Assembly: GCA_038210245.1 (NCBI GenBank)
Contig: JBBQWW010000065.1
Span: forward strand, 1-19,313
Reading direction: 5' to 3'
From: Bog-756 sp038210245
GTDB taxonomy: Bacteria > Actinomycetota > Acidimicrobiia > Acidimicrobiales > RAAP-2
Length of the DNA stretch: 19,313 nt
Shown here piece by piece: positions 1 to 6,431 of this stretch. The notes under the pieces were generated by a model. The model saw only the letters and a program-made list of their open reading frames with translations, was not told the origin of the DNA and ran no database searches. Position numbers and translations under genes: made by a program. Within the stretch, counting starts at the first letter, position 1. Each line of letters opens with the position of its first letter.

Positions 1-1
1 G

Positions 2-631
2 ACGGCAGCCGAGGTGGAGGCCCGGACCTTCGTCCAGGGCCTGGAGTACCTGGCCGAAGGAGTGGCGTCCGGACAGGGCGTCATCATGGCCCTGCCCCAT
101 ATAGGGAGTTGGGAGTATGGGGGCGCATTTCTGGCCACTCAGAACCTGCCCATGACCTCGGTGGCCGAGCGCATCGAGCCCCCCGAGCTGTTCGAGTTCT
201 TCGTGGAGCAGCGCGCCGCCATGGGCCTCACCATCGTGCCGCTGGACTCGTCGTCGGGGGGCACCGTGATGTCCGCCCTGCGGGAGGGGAAGCTGGTGGG
301 CCTGCTCTGCGACCGCGACGTGGCCGGCAACGGCATCGAGGTGGAGTTCTTCGGCGAGACCACTACCATGCCCGCCGGGCCGGCCACGCTGGCCCTCCGC
401 ACCGGGGCCCGGCTGGTCACCGGAGCGGTGTACAGCGGACCCGGGCGCGATCACCGGGCCGTCGTAGAGCCTCCCCTGGACACCACCCGCCAGGGCCCGC
501 TCCGGAAGGACGTGGCCCGCCTCACCCAGGAGATCGCCACCCGGTTGGAGGGACTGATCCGGCGGGCCCCGGACCAGTGGCACGTCTTCCAGCCCCTGTG
601 GCTGTCCGACCGACCGGACACGGCGGCGTGA
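2..631 (+). CDS. patA: Phosphatidylinositol mannoside acyltransferase, 3' part (LpxL/HtrB-like family)
   Basis: The reading frame is open to the left edge of the window, so the N-terminal part of this roughly 300-residue family is missing; a GTG at 14 is internal, not the start. The visible part carries the acyltransferase signature HIGSWE (His codon at 98-100), i.e. the H-X4-D/E catalytic dyad of LPLAT enzymes. It then has CDRDVAGNGIEVEFFG and a TMPAGPATLALRTGA stretch typical of PIM/lipid A acyltransferases, and it ends with the usual PLWLSDRP-type C-terminus. In actinobacteria this enzyme acylates the mannose of phosphatidylinositol mannosides at the inner face of the membrane. A pimA-like gene 1.9 kb downstream supports that role over lipid A synthesis. 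The TGA overlaps the GTG start of the next gene (GTGA), so the two are probably translationally coupled. Confidence 0.85.
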   Translation, partial: TAAEVEARTFVQGLEYLAEGVASGQGVIMALPHIGSWEYGGAFLATQNLPMTSVAERIEPPELFEFFVEQRAAMGLTIVPLDSSSGGTVMSALREGKLVGLLCDRDVAGNGIEVEFFGETTTMPAGPATLALRTGARLVTGAVYSGPGRDHRAVVEPPLDTTRQGPLRKDVARLTQEIATRLEGLIRRAPDQWHVFQPLWLSDRPDTAA

Positions 632-2508
632 CCAAGTTCGAGAGCCGCCCGCTACCGGGGGACGCCCGCTTCGATACCTTCGGTGGCCCGGTGCCCGCCG
701 GTGCTCGTCCTCCGGCGCACGACGGGACCGCCGCCCACACCAACGGGAACGGGAACAGTCACGCCTCCCGGATCGTCGAACCCGTATTCCGCTCCCTGAG
801 TGAGCACGAGTTCGACGTGGTGGCCGTGGTGGACGCCGACGGCCGGTTCATGTTCGTCAGCACGTCGGCGGAACGCCTCTTCGGCTACGACCTCAGCGAC
901 GTGATCGGCCAGGATGCCTTCGGCCTTTTCGATGCCCTCAGCGTCGACCCGGTGCGGGCGCTCTTCGGCGACCTGGTGGCCCGGCGACGCCTGTCGGTCT
1001 CCCTCGAGATGCAGACGGTGCGGGCCGACGGAACCGTCCTCGACCTCGACGTGGTGGCGGTCAACCACCTCTACGACCCCATCGGTGGGATTGTCGTGAA
1101 CATCCGGGACATCACCACCCGGAAGCAGTTGGAGCAACGGATCGGCGAGGAGGACCGCCGACAGGCCACCATCATCGACTCGCTGGCCGACGGGGTGCTG
1201 ATGGTGGACGCAGCCGGAACCGTCGTCCGGGTCAACGAGGCCTTCGAGGTGATGTTCGAGGCCCCCCGTATCCGGGTGGTCGGCCAGCGCCTCGACGAGC
1301 TGCTGGTCCGGGGGGGATCCCGGGGGGTGGATCTGTTCGACGGGGACGGCGAGCCCGTGGCCATCGCCGACCACCCGGTGCTGGCCAGCCTCCGCAGCGG
1401 CCGGAGGGCCGTAGGCATCGTGCTCGGTCTCCGCCGCCAGGGTCGGCCGCCCATGTGGGTGCGCCTCAACATCCAGCCCATGACCAGTCGGGACGGTGGC
1501 GTCACCGGAGCCATCGCCTCGTTCAGTGACATCACGGCGGCCCGCCATGCCGCCGCCGAGCTGCGGCAGGAGGAGCAGTTCCTCCAGGTCCTGCTGGACA
1601 CCCTGGAGGAGGGCATCGTGGCCTGCGATGCCGACGGCCGCATCACCGTGTTCAATCCGGCCGCCCGCCGACTCCACGGGCTGTCCGAGGAGTCCGATCC
1701 CATCGGGAGGATCCCGACCGATCAGGGGCTGCGCCGCGCCGACGGCTCCCTCATGGAGCCACGCGAGAACCCACTCATCCGGGCCATGTCCGGCGAGCAC
1801 CTGCGGGACGTGGAGATCATTCTCGAGTCCGAGAGCGGTGACCTCCGCAAGGTCAGCGTGAACGGCCAGGCCCTCGTGGATGACGGCGGTTGGAGGCTCG
1901 GCGCGGTCGTGGCCATGCACGATGTCACCGAACAGAAGCGCAACGAGGAGCGGCTGGCCGAGCTGGCCCTCCATGATCCCCTGACCGGCCTGGCCAACCG
2001 GACCCTGCTGGCCGAGCGCCTCCAACAGGCCATCGACGGCCTGGCCCGCTCCGTCGAGACGGCGTCGGTGTCCGGCGACCGCCAGAGCCGCGGTGATGGT
2101 CAGCGGGGCGTGGCCGTGTTCCTGCTGGACCTCGACGAGTTCAAGGAGATCAACGACGTGCTGGGCCACGACGTCGGTGACGACATGCTTATCGCCGTGG
2201 CCCGGCGGCTGTCCGCCCTGGTGCGCCCCTCCGACACCGTGGCCCGCCTGGGTGGCGACGAGTTCGTGGTGGTGTGCGACATCGAGAGCGGCGAGGAGGA
2301 GATGCTCCACATCAACGAGCGCATCTCCACGGCGCTGGCCCGTCCGTACCGCATCGACGGCCGCACCCTGAGTGCCTTGGCCTCGGTGGGAGGGGTCTTC
2401 GTCGACAATCCCGATACCGACCCGTCGAAGCTGTTGAGTCGGGCCGACGACGCCATGTACGGCGTCAAGTGGAGCCGACGCCGGCAGCGCCGATCCACGG
2501 CGGACTGA
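628..2508 (+). CDS. Three-PAS-domain diguanylate cyclase (GGDEF)
   Basis: This 626-residue protein starts at a GTG overlapping the acyltransferase stop by 4 bases; the frame is open further upstream, but that part lies over the acyltransferase gene. Residues 1-50 are Gly/Pro/Asn-rich. Three PAS-like segments follow at about 53-165, 180-305 and 315-437, each ending in a DIT or DVT motif. The GGDEF domain runs from about 445 (LHDPLTGLANR) to 617 (ADDAMYGVKW). The active-site GGDEF (542-546) is intact, and RPSD at 533-536 is at the position of the product-inhibition I-site (RxxD). Metal and substrate residues occur in FLLDLDEFKEINDVLGHDVGD. It should make c-di-GMP from GTP under PAS control with feedback inhibition. 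No EAL or HD-GYP domain and no membrane segment is seen, so it looks cytosolic. An extra loop of about 20 polar residues (475-495) lies before the first core strand. The PAS ligand cannot be told from sequence. Confidence 0.92.
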   Translation: MTKFESRPLPGDARFDTFGGPVPAGARPPAHDGTAAHTNGNGNSHASRIVEPVFRSLSEHEFDVVAVVDADGRFMFVSTSAERLFGYDLSDVIGQDAFGLFDALSVDPVRALFGDLVARRRLSVSLEMQTVRADGTVLDLDVVAVNHLYDPIGGIVVNIRDITTRKQLEQRIGEEDRRQATIIDSLADGVLMVDAAGTVVRVNEAFEVMFEAPRIRVVGQRLDELLVRGGSRGVDLFDGDGEPVAIADHPVLASLRSGRRAVGIVLGLRRQGRPPMWVRLNIQPMTSRDGGVTGAIASFSDITAARHAAAELRQEEQFLQVLLDTLEEGIVACDADGRITVFNPAARRLHGLSEESDPIGRIPTDQGLRRADGSLMEPRENPLIRAMSGEHLRDVEIILESESGDLRKVSVNGQALVDDGGWRLGAVVAMHDVTEQKRNEERLAELALHDPLTGLANRTLLAERLQQAIDGLARSVETASVSGDRQSRGDGQRGVAVFLLDLDEFKEINDVLGHDVGDDMLIAVARRLSALVRPSDTVARLGGDEFVVVCDIESGEEEMLHINERISTALARPYRIDGRTLSALASVGGVFVDNPDTDPSKLLSRADDAMYGVKWSRRRQRRSTAD

Positions 2509-2515
2509 CTCCTCG

Positions 2516-3715
2516 GTGGCCCCGGCCGGACCGGACCCCATCCCGCCCCTGACCATCGCCCTCGTCTGCCCGTACAGCCTGTCGCGCCCGGGCGGCGTGC
2601 AGGGTCAGGTGGTCGGCCTGGCCCGGGCCCTCGAACGGCGGGGTCACCGGGTCACCGTCCTTGCCCCCCTCGACGGGGCCGCCGATGCCCCCGACGGGAT
2701 CCACCTGGTGCCCACCGGTCGATCGGTCTCCCTTCCGGCCAACGGGTCGGTGGCGCCGGTCACCGTTTCGGTGGCGGCCGTGGTGCGGGCCCTACGCCGT
2801 CTCCGGGCCGGGGGGTTCGACGTGGTGCACGTCCACGAGCCGTTCACCCCCGGCGTCCCCTTCGGCCTCCTGGTGGGGCGCGGGCTCCCCCCGCTGGTAG
2901 CCACCTTCCACCGCAGTGGCAGAAGCCCGTTCTATGACGCCCTCCGACCGGTGACCCGTCGGCTGGCCCAACGGTTCGCGGTGCGGTGTGCGGTCTCTCC
3001 AGCCGCCCGGTCCACGGCCGAGCAGGCCCTGGGAGGACAGTACGACGTCGGGTTCAACGGGGTGGAGGTCGACCGATTCACGGGGGTGGATCCCTGGCCC
3101 CGGACCGGTCCCGCCGTGCTGTTCCTCGGTCGGCACGAGGCCCGCAAGGGGCTCGGCGTACTGCTGGCGGCCTTCGAGCGCCGGCGGGCCCACGCCGACC
3201 GGGTGGGTCCGGGTGGGTCCGGGTCGGCCCCGACCCTATGGGTGGCGGGGGACGGACCCCAGACGACCGCCCTCCGTCACCGGTATCCCGAGGCGGCCGA
3301 TCTCCACTGGCTCGGAGTCCTGTCCGAGGACGAGAAGCTCCGCCGGTTGGTGGCGGCCGACGTGGTCGTCGCCCCGTCGTTGGGTGGGGAGTCGTTCGGC
3401 ATGGTGTTGGTGGAGGCCATGGCCGCCCGGGCGGTAGTGGTGGCCAGCGACATCGACGGGTACCGGGAAGCCGCTGGCGGCCACGCCCTACTGGTGCCCC
3501 CCGACGACCCCGTGGCCCTGGCCGACGGCCTGGGCCAGGCCCTGGTCGGACGGGTGCCTGGCGCACGGATCTCGGGCCGCCCCGGAGCGGGCCTCGAGGG
3601 TCGTGCCGCCTGGCTGGACGGGGCCGAATCGTGGGCCGACCACTGGTCCATGGAGCGCCTGGCCGAGTGGTACGAGACGCGGTACCGGGCCTCGGTGGTC
3701 CGGCCCCGCCCCTGA
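2516..3715 (+). CDS. pimA: PimA-like phosphatidylinositol alpha-mannosyltransferase (GT4)
   Basis: This 399-residue GT-B glycosyltransferase starts at a GTG 7 bases after the diguanylate cyclase stop. The PimA landmarks are in order. The N-terminal loop CPYSLSRPGGVQGQV is at 18-32. FHRSGRS at 131-137 holds His132, equivalent to the PimA His118. NGVEVDRF is at 181-188, and FLGRHEARKG at 203-212 holds the Arg/Lys pair that contacts the GDP diphosphate. GESFGMVLVEAMAA at 291-304 holds the E-X7-E motif (Glu292, Glu300). Such enzymes transfer the first mannose from GDP-mannose to phosphatidyl-myo-inositol on the cytoplasmic membrane face, starting PIM synthesis. Pairing with the acyltransferase upstream supports PimA over other GT4 enzymes. 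A Gly/Ser-rich stretch at about 230-239 is encoded by a 10-base tandem repeat. Confidence 0.88.
   Translation: MAPAGPDPIPPLTIALVCPYSLSRPGGVQGQVVGLARALERRGHRVTVLAPLDGAADAPDGIHLVPTGRSVSLPANGSVAPVTVSVAAVVRALRRLRAGGFDVVHVHEPFTPGVPFGLLVGRGLPPLVATFHRSGRSPFYDALRPVTRRLAQRFAVRCAVSPAARSTAEQALGGQYDVGFNGVEVDRFTGVDPWPRTGPAVLFLGRHEARKGLGVLLAAFERRRAHADRVGPGGSGSAPTLWVAGDGPQTTALRHRYPEAADLHWLGVLSEDEKLRRLVAADVVVAPSLGGESFGMVLVEAMAARAVVVASDIDGYREAAGGHALLVPPDDPVALADGLGQALVGRVPGARISGRPGAGLEGRAAWLDGAESWADHWSMERLAEWYETRYRASVVRPRP
3201..3225 (+). repeat. 10-base tandem repeat inside pimA
   Basis: GGGTGGGTCC occurs twice in a row (3201-3210, 3211-3220), followed by a partial third unit. It encodes the VGPGGSGS linker between conserved blocks of the glycosyltransferase. 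The unit length is not a multiple of three, so gain or loss of one unit would shift the frame. Confidence 0.7.
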
Positions 3716-3722
3716 GCGGCCG

Positions 3723-3728
3723 TACACT
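3723..3728 (+). promoter_or_regulatory. -10 element of probable near-leaderless promoter for the M48 protease gene
   Basis: TACACT lies 9 bases before the ATG at 3738, and no Shine-Dalgarno sequence intervenes. Initiation about 7 bases after the hexamer would give an mRNA beginning at or within 3 bases of the start codon. No convincing -35 is seen. The call rests on the hexamer and on the same arrangement at other starts in this window. Confidence 0.5.
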
Positions 3729-3737
3729 GCTCGGACC

Positions 3738-5012
3738 ATGGATGCTTCCGAACAGAGCGGGTCCGATCGCCCGAGTAGGCCGTCCGGCGGTTCCCCCGGC
3801 CCGCCGGGCGGGGGAACGGGCGGGGACGGCCGCAGCCCCAACGGTGGAGGCGGCTCCTCCAATCGGAACCGCAACCGGAATCGGAATCGCAACCGGTCCG
3901 GATCGTCGGGAGGCGGTGGCGGTGCGAGTGGTGGCGGTGCTGGTGGGAACCGCGGAGGCGGCGGGGGAGGATCCGGTGGCGGTGGCGGGAACCGCAGCGG
4001 AGGTGGTGGCGGGAACCGCAGCGGAGGTGGTGGGTCGCGTGGCGGCGGGGGAGGACGCAGCTCGTCAGGGGGTCGGCCCCCGTCCCGGTCGGGATCCTCG
4101 GGTGGTTCACGCTCTCGTTCAGGCTCAGGGGGTCAGGGCCGGGGTCCGGTGGCCGAGGTCGAGGTACCGGTGGTGGTGGCCACGGCCGACCGGAGCAAGG
4201 AGAGCAACGACGACACCCGGGCCATTCGGACCAATCACCGGAAGGCCATCCGGATGTGCCTGGTACCCGGTCTGATCATTGGCGTGATCGTCGGTGTGGT
4301 GCTGGCTGCAGTGGGACTGCCCGTCTACGTGGCCGCCGGGGTCTTCGTCGTGGTGGCCGCCGGGGTGCTCATGGTCCTGTGGCAGCGGGCGCCTGGTGCC
4401 GTGCTCCGGTCCGTCGGCGCCCGACCCAGTGAAGAGATGGACCGGCCCCGTCTCCACAACCTGGTGGCCGGACTCTGCGCCACCATGGGCCTGCCCCAAC
4501 CGGCCATCGCCGTGGTGGACAGCCCGATCCCGAACGCCATGTCCATCGGTCGGGACCCGCACACGGCCACCGTCGTGGTGACCTCGGCCCTCGACCGCTC
4601 ACTCACCCTGGTGGAGCTGGAAGGGGTTCTGGCCCACGAACTCGTCCACGTCAAGCGGCACGACACCGTGCTGGCCACGGTGGCGGTGGCGGTCCTGGCC
4701 CCCCTCTCGGTGATCACCGGACTGGCCTCGGCCACCGAACGGATCCACTCAATCATCGGTCGGGGCCGTGAGTTCGACGCCGACCAGCGGGCCGCCGACG
4801 TGGTGCGCTACCCGCCGGGCATCGGTTCGGCGCTGGAGTCGATGTTGGAGGGGCCGGATCGGAGCGGTCCCTGGCCTCCGGGCCGGGGGCGGACGGCGGC
4901 TCTGACCCGTTGGCTGTGGGTCGATCCGATGGTCGGTGCCCCGGTCGGCCAGTCGGCTGAGGGCAACCTCGACGACACCGCGGTACGGGCTGCCGCCCTG
5001 TCGCTGCGCTGA
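3738..5012 (+). CDS. HtpX-like M48 membrane zinc metalloprotease with Gly/Asn/Arg-rich N-terminal tail
   Basis: The 424-residue product starts at the ATG just after a TACACT element; the frame is open upstream but runs over pimA. Residues about 8-140 are low complexity: a run of six Asn-Arg dipeptides, then Gly-rich repeats with NRSG units and Ser/Arg-Gly stretches. Two adjacent membrane segments follow at about 174-195 and 196-218, and another hydrophobic stretch at about 310-335. The zinc site is HELVH at 300-304, with the third ligand likely Glu345 in REFDADQRAAD, matching the M48B (HtpX) pattern. Family members degrade misfolded membrane proteins with the active site in the cytoplasm. HtpX is usually under 300 residues and lacks such a tail. 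It faces the marR gene tail to tail. The catalytic domain is a confident call; substrate and tail function are unknown. Confidence 0.87.
   Translation: MDASEQSGSDRPSRPSGGSPGPPGGGTGGDGRSPNGGGGSSNRNRNRNRNRNRSGSSGGGGGASGGGAGGNRGGGGGGSGGGGGNRSGGGGGNRSGGGGSRGGGGGRSSSGGRPPSRSGSSGGSRSRSGSGGQGRGPVAEVEVPVVVATADRSKESNDDTRAIRTNHRKAIRMCLVPGLIIGVIVGVVLAAVGLPVYVAAGVFVVVAAGVLMVLWQRAPGAVLRSVGARPSEEMDRPRLHNLVAGLCATMGLPQPAIAVVDSPIPNAMSIGRDPHTATVVVTSALDRSLTLVELEGVLAHELVHVKRHDTVLATVAVAVLAPLSVITGLASATERIHSIIGRGREFDADQRAADVVRYPPGIGSALESMLEGPDRSGPWPPGRGRTAALTRWLWVDPMVGAPVGQSAEGNLDDTAVRAAALSLR
3861..4060 (+). repeat. Low-complexity coding repeats in the protease N-terminal tail
   Basis: Near-repeats of a CGGAATCG/CGCAACCG type encode six Asn-Arg pairs (about 3861-3896). 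Further on, an exact 24-base unit beginning GGTGGCGGGAACCGCAGC occurs twice in tandem (3981-4004, 4005-4028), encoding GGGGNRSG twice. Both periods keep the reading frame, so length variation between strains would be tolerated. Confidence 0.75.
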
Positions 5013-5018
5013 ACCACC

Positions 5019-5054
5019 CGTGGGGCCGCCGCCGAACCCACCGGGCGGGCCACG
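5019..5054. terminator. Possible bidirectional hairpin between convergent genes
   Basis: CGTGG (5019-5023) pairs with CCACG (5050-5054), and CCGCC (5026-5030) pairs with GGCGG (5044-5048). A small internal loop and a 13-base apical loop separate them. It lies in the 59 bases between the convergent protease and marR stops, where a shared terminator is expected. There is no T-tract on either strand, so the call is weak. Confidence 0.3.
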
Positions 5055-5071
5055 CCGCTCTACGAGAGCCG

Positions 5072-5602
5072 CTATTCGGCCCCCGGGCAGGCGTCGCCCA
5101 CTTCGTGGGTGAGGCCCCACTCGGCGTTGGAGTCGAACAGGTGGTCCCGGAGCCGGCGGAGCAGGGCGGCCAGCGTCTCCTCCTCGCCCGGGGTGAACAG
5201 TTCGCTCAGGACCTCGTCGATGTGGGCGATGTGCTCGGGGATGGCCCGATCCATGAGCGTCTGCCCTGCCTCCGTGAGCACGGCGAACGAGCCGCGCCGG
5301 TCCTCCGGGCACACCCGCCGGTCCACCAGGCCCTGCTCTCGCAGTCGGTCCACCGAGCGGGTCAGCCCGCTCGGGGTCAGGGAGGTCTGGGCGGCCAACT
5401 CACTCATCCGGAGCTCTGACCCGGGGCTGCGGGCCAGGCGGATGAGCACGTCGAACGACTGGTTGGAGAGGGACTGCCCTTCCTCCAGCCGCCGCTGGAA
5501 GACCCGGCGCAGCCCCGAGGCCGACTCGAAGAGGAGCCCCACCGTGGTCATGCGCCCGTCGTCGAGAGCCTGCGTCCGTTCCATGCCCTGAGTCTGTCCC
5601 AT
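5072..5602 (-). CDS. MarR-family transcriptional regulator
   Basis: The 176-residue protein is the only gene on the - strand. Its winged helix-turn-helix spans about 65-112: the recognition helix lies in LTPSGLTRSVDRLREQG, and the wing carries DRRGSFAVLT with the conserved Asp-Arg pair. Flanking helices at about 20-55 and 115-155 match the MarR dimerisation region. The start at 5602 is favoured over the in-frame ATG at 5584 because a TACACT element (- strand) ends 6 bases before it, as for a leaderless transcript. It is divergent from the yceI gene, and the shared region contains palindromes over the yceI promoter, so it probably represses that gene and perhaps itself. Cys98 and Cys172 are present, but nothing shows redox sensing. 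The ligand is unknown. Confidence 0.9.
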   Translation of the reverse strand: MGQTQGMERTQALDDGRMTTVGLLFESASGLRRVFQRRLEEGQSLSNQSFDVLIRLARSPGSELRMSELAAQTSLTPSGLTRSVDRLREQGLVDRRVCPEDRRGSFAVLTEAGQTLMDRAIPEHIAHIDEVLSELFTPGEEETLAALLRRLRDHLFDSNAEWGLTHEVGDACPGAE

Positions 5603-5608
5603 GGAACC

Positions 5609-5614
5609 AGTGTA
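5609..5614 (-). promoter_or_regulatory. -10 element of probable leaderless marR promoter
   Basis: On the - strand TACACT is followed by six bases (GGTTCC) and then the ATG at 5602-5600. That spacing puts the expected transcription start on the start codon itself. No Shine-Dalgarno sequence is present. Confidence 0.55.
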
Positions 5615-5632
5615 CTGCCGGAAGGGAAGTAC

Positions 5633-5660
5633 TTGCGACTACAAATAGTTGTGGTATAGT
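5633..5660 (+). promoter_or_regulatory. Sigma-70-type promoter of the yceI gene
   Basis: TTGCGA (5633-5638) and TATAGT (5655-5660) are separated by 16 bases, giving the best -35/-10 match in the window, in an unusually AT-rich patch. The start would fall near 5667, leaving a leader of about 55 bases that contains the AAGGAG ribosome-binding site at 5712-5717. Confidence 0.6.
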
Positions 5661-5681
5661 TGTTTGCACAAACAGTAGTCG
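5636..5681. promoter_or_regulatory. Candidate MarR operator region with nested palindromes
   Basis: Several symmetric elements are packed here. TGTTTG-CA-CAAACA at 5661-5674 is a 6-2-6 palindrome just downstream of the yceI -10. ACAA-N4-TTGT is at 5641-5652. CGACTAC (5636-5642) and GTAGTCG (5675-5681) form an outer inverted repeat around both. ATAGTTGT is directly repeated at 5645-5652 and 5656-5663. Binding here would block RNA polymerase at yceI. Which element the neighbouring MarR protein uses cannot be told from sequence. Confidence 0.5.
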
Positions 5682-5722
5682 GGTGCATGAGGCGCCTGGA
5701 CACCGAGACCCAAGGAGCGGCC

Positions 5723-6304
5723 ATGTCAGTCGAGACCGAAGTAACCAGCAGGAACGTGGACGGGGTCGAGTACCCGGCCGTCGGGACCTACGCACTCGAC
5801 ACCATGCACACCACCCTCGGTTTCACGGTTCGCCACATGGCCGTGTCCAAGGTGCGTGGTGCCTTCAACAAGTACGAGGGCACGCTCGAGCTGGCCGAGA
5901 GGCCCGAGGACTCCAAGGTGTCGGTGACCATCGATGCCGGCAGCGTGGACACCCGCGACGAGAACCGGGACAACCACCTGCGGACCAACGACTTCTTCGA
6001 CGTGGAGAACCATCCCACGTGGACCTTCGTGAGCACGGCCATCAAGCCGGAGAGCCCCTCGGAGTGGAAGGTCGAGGGCGACCTCACCATCCGGGGCGTC
6101 ACCCGGCCGGTGACCCTGAACGCCGAGCTCGAAGGCGTGGTCAAGGACCCCTACGGCATGCACCGGGTCGGGTTCAGCGCCAAGACCACCATCAACCGTG
6201 AGGACTTCGGTGTGGCCTTCGGTGCGGTCATGGAGGCCGGCGGCCTCGTGGTGGCCAAGAAGGTGGACATCGAGATCGAGGCTGAGGCCACGCTGCAGGC
6301 GTAG
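5723..6304 (+). CDS. YceI-family lipocalin-like protein
   Basis: The 193-residue protein starts at the ATG 5 bases after AAGGAG (5712-5717), a strong ribosome-binding site; the frame is open further upstream but runs into the promoter. It matches YceI across its length: GTYALDTMHTTLGFTVRHMA, KVRGAFNKYEGTL, then DENRDNHLRTNDFFDVENHP, the LTIRGVTRPVTL strand and a C-terminal VDIEIEAEA strand. YceI proteins are beta-barrels that bind long isoprenoid or other lipophilic molecules. E. coli YceI is periplasmic, but no signal peptide is visible here, so this copy is probably cytosolic. It is controlled from the shared divergent region with the marR gene, an arrangement consistent with a small-molecule-responsive pair. 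A hairpin with a UUCG loop follows the stop. Confidence 0.9.
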   Translation: MSVETEVTSRNVDGVEYPAVGTYALDTMHTTLGFTVRHMAVSKVRGAFNKYEGTLELAERPEDSKVSVTIDAGSVDTRDENRDNHLRTNDFFDVENHPTWTFVSTAIKPESPSEWKVEGDLTIRGVTRPVTLNAELEGVVKDPYGMHRVGFSAKTTINREDFGVAFGAVMEAGGLVVAKKVDIEIEAEATLQA

Positions 6305-6330
6305 TCCCGGCGGTCGTTCCGAGCCTTCCC

Positions 6331-6364
6331 GACTCTGGCGGCCTCTTCGGAGGTCGCCAGGGTC
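6331..6364 (+). terminator. UUCG-loop hairpin downstream of yceI
   Basis: Bases 6331-6345 pair with 6350-6364 over 15 positions (two G-U wobbles in RNA), closing a TTCG loop at 6346-6349 flanked by C and G, the extra-stable C(UUCG)G tetraloop. It sits 26 bases after the yceI stop and before the pdxS promoter. No T-tract follows, which is common for terminators in GC-rich actinobacteria. Confidence 0.65.
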
Positions 6365-6419
6365 GCGCCCGAGCCCGGGGCGGCCCGTGGGGCCCGGCCG
6401 TGGCCGGGAGTGGCGGGAG

Positions 6420-6425
6420 TAGAAT
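6420..6425 (+). promoter_or_regulatory. -10 element of probable leaderless pdxS promoter
   Basis: TAGAAT is followed by six bases (GAGGCC) and the pdxS ATG at 6432, the spacing expected when transcription starts on the A of the ATG. The GAGG inside those six bases is too close to serve as a ribosome-binding site. No clear -35 is seen. Confidence 0.6.
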
Positions 6426-6431
6426 GAGGCC

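Noticed and set aside
109..627. Upstream extension of the cyclase frame to a GTG at 109
   Set aside because: It overlaps the coding sequence of the acyltransferase and gives Arg/Gly/His-rich sequence with no homology-like features; the GTGA junction at 628 is the natural start.
652..2556. Very long open frame (634 codons) on the - strand opposite the diguanylate cyclase
   Set aside because: It is a GC-rich shadow: the translation has no recognisable domain and is rich in Gly/His/Val as expected of an antisense frame, while the + strand encodes full PAS and GGDEF domains.
2986..4275. 429-codon + strand frame across the pimA end and the protease start
   Set aside because: Composition is Arg/Gly/Pro-dominated shadow sequence, and it runs through two recognisable genes in other frames.
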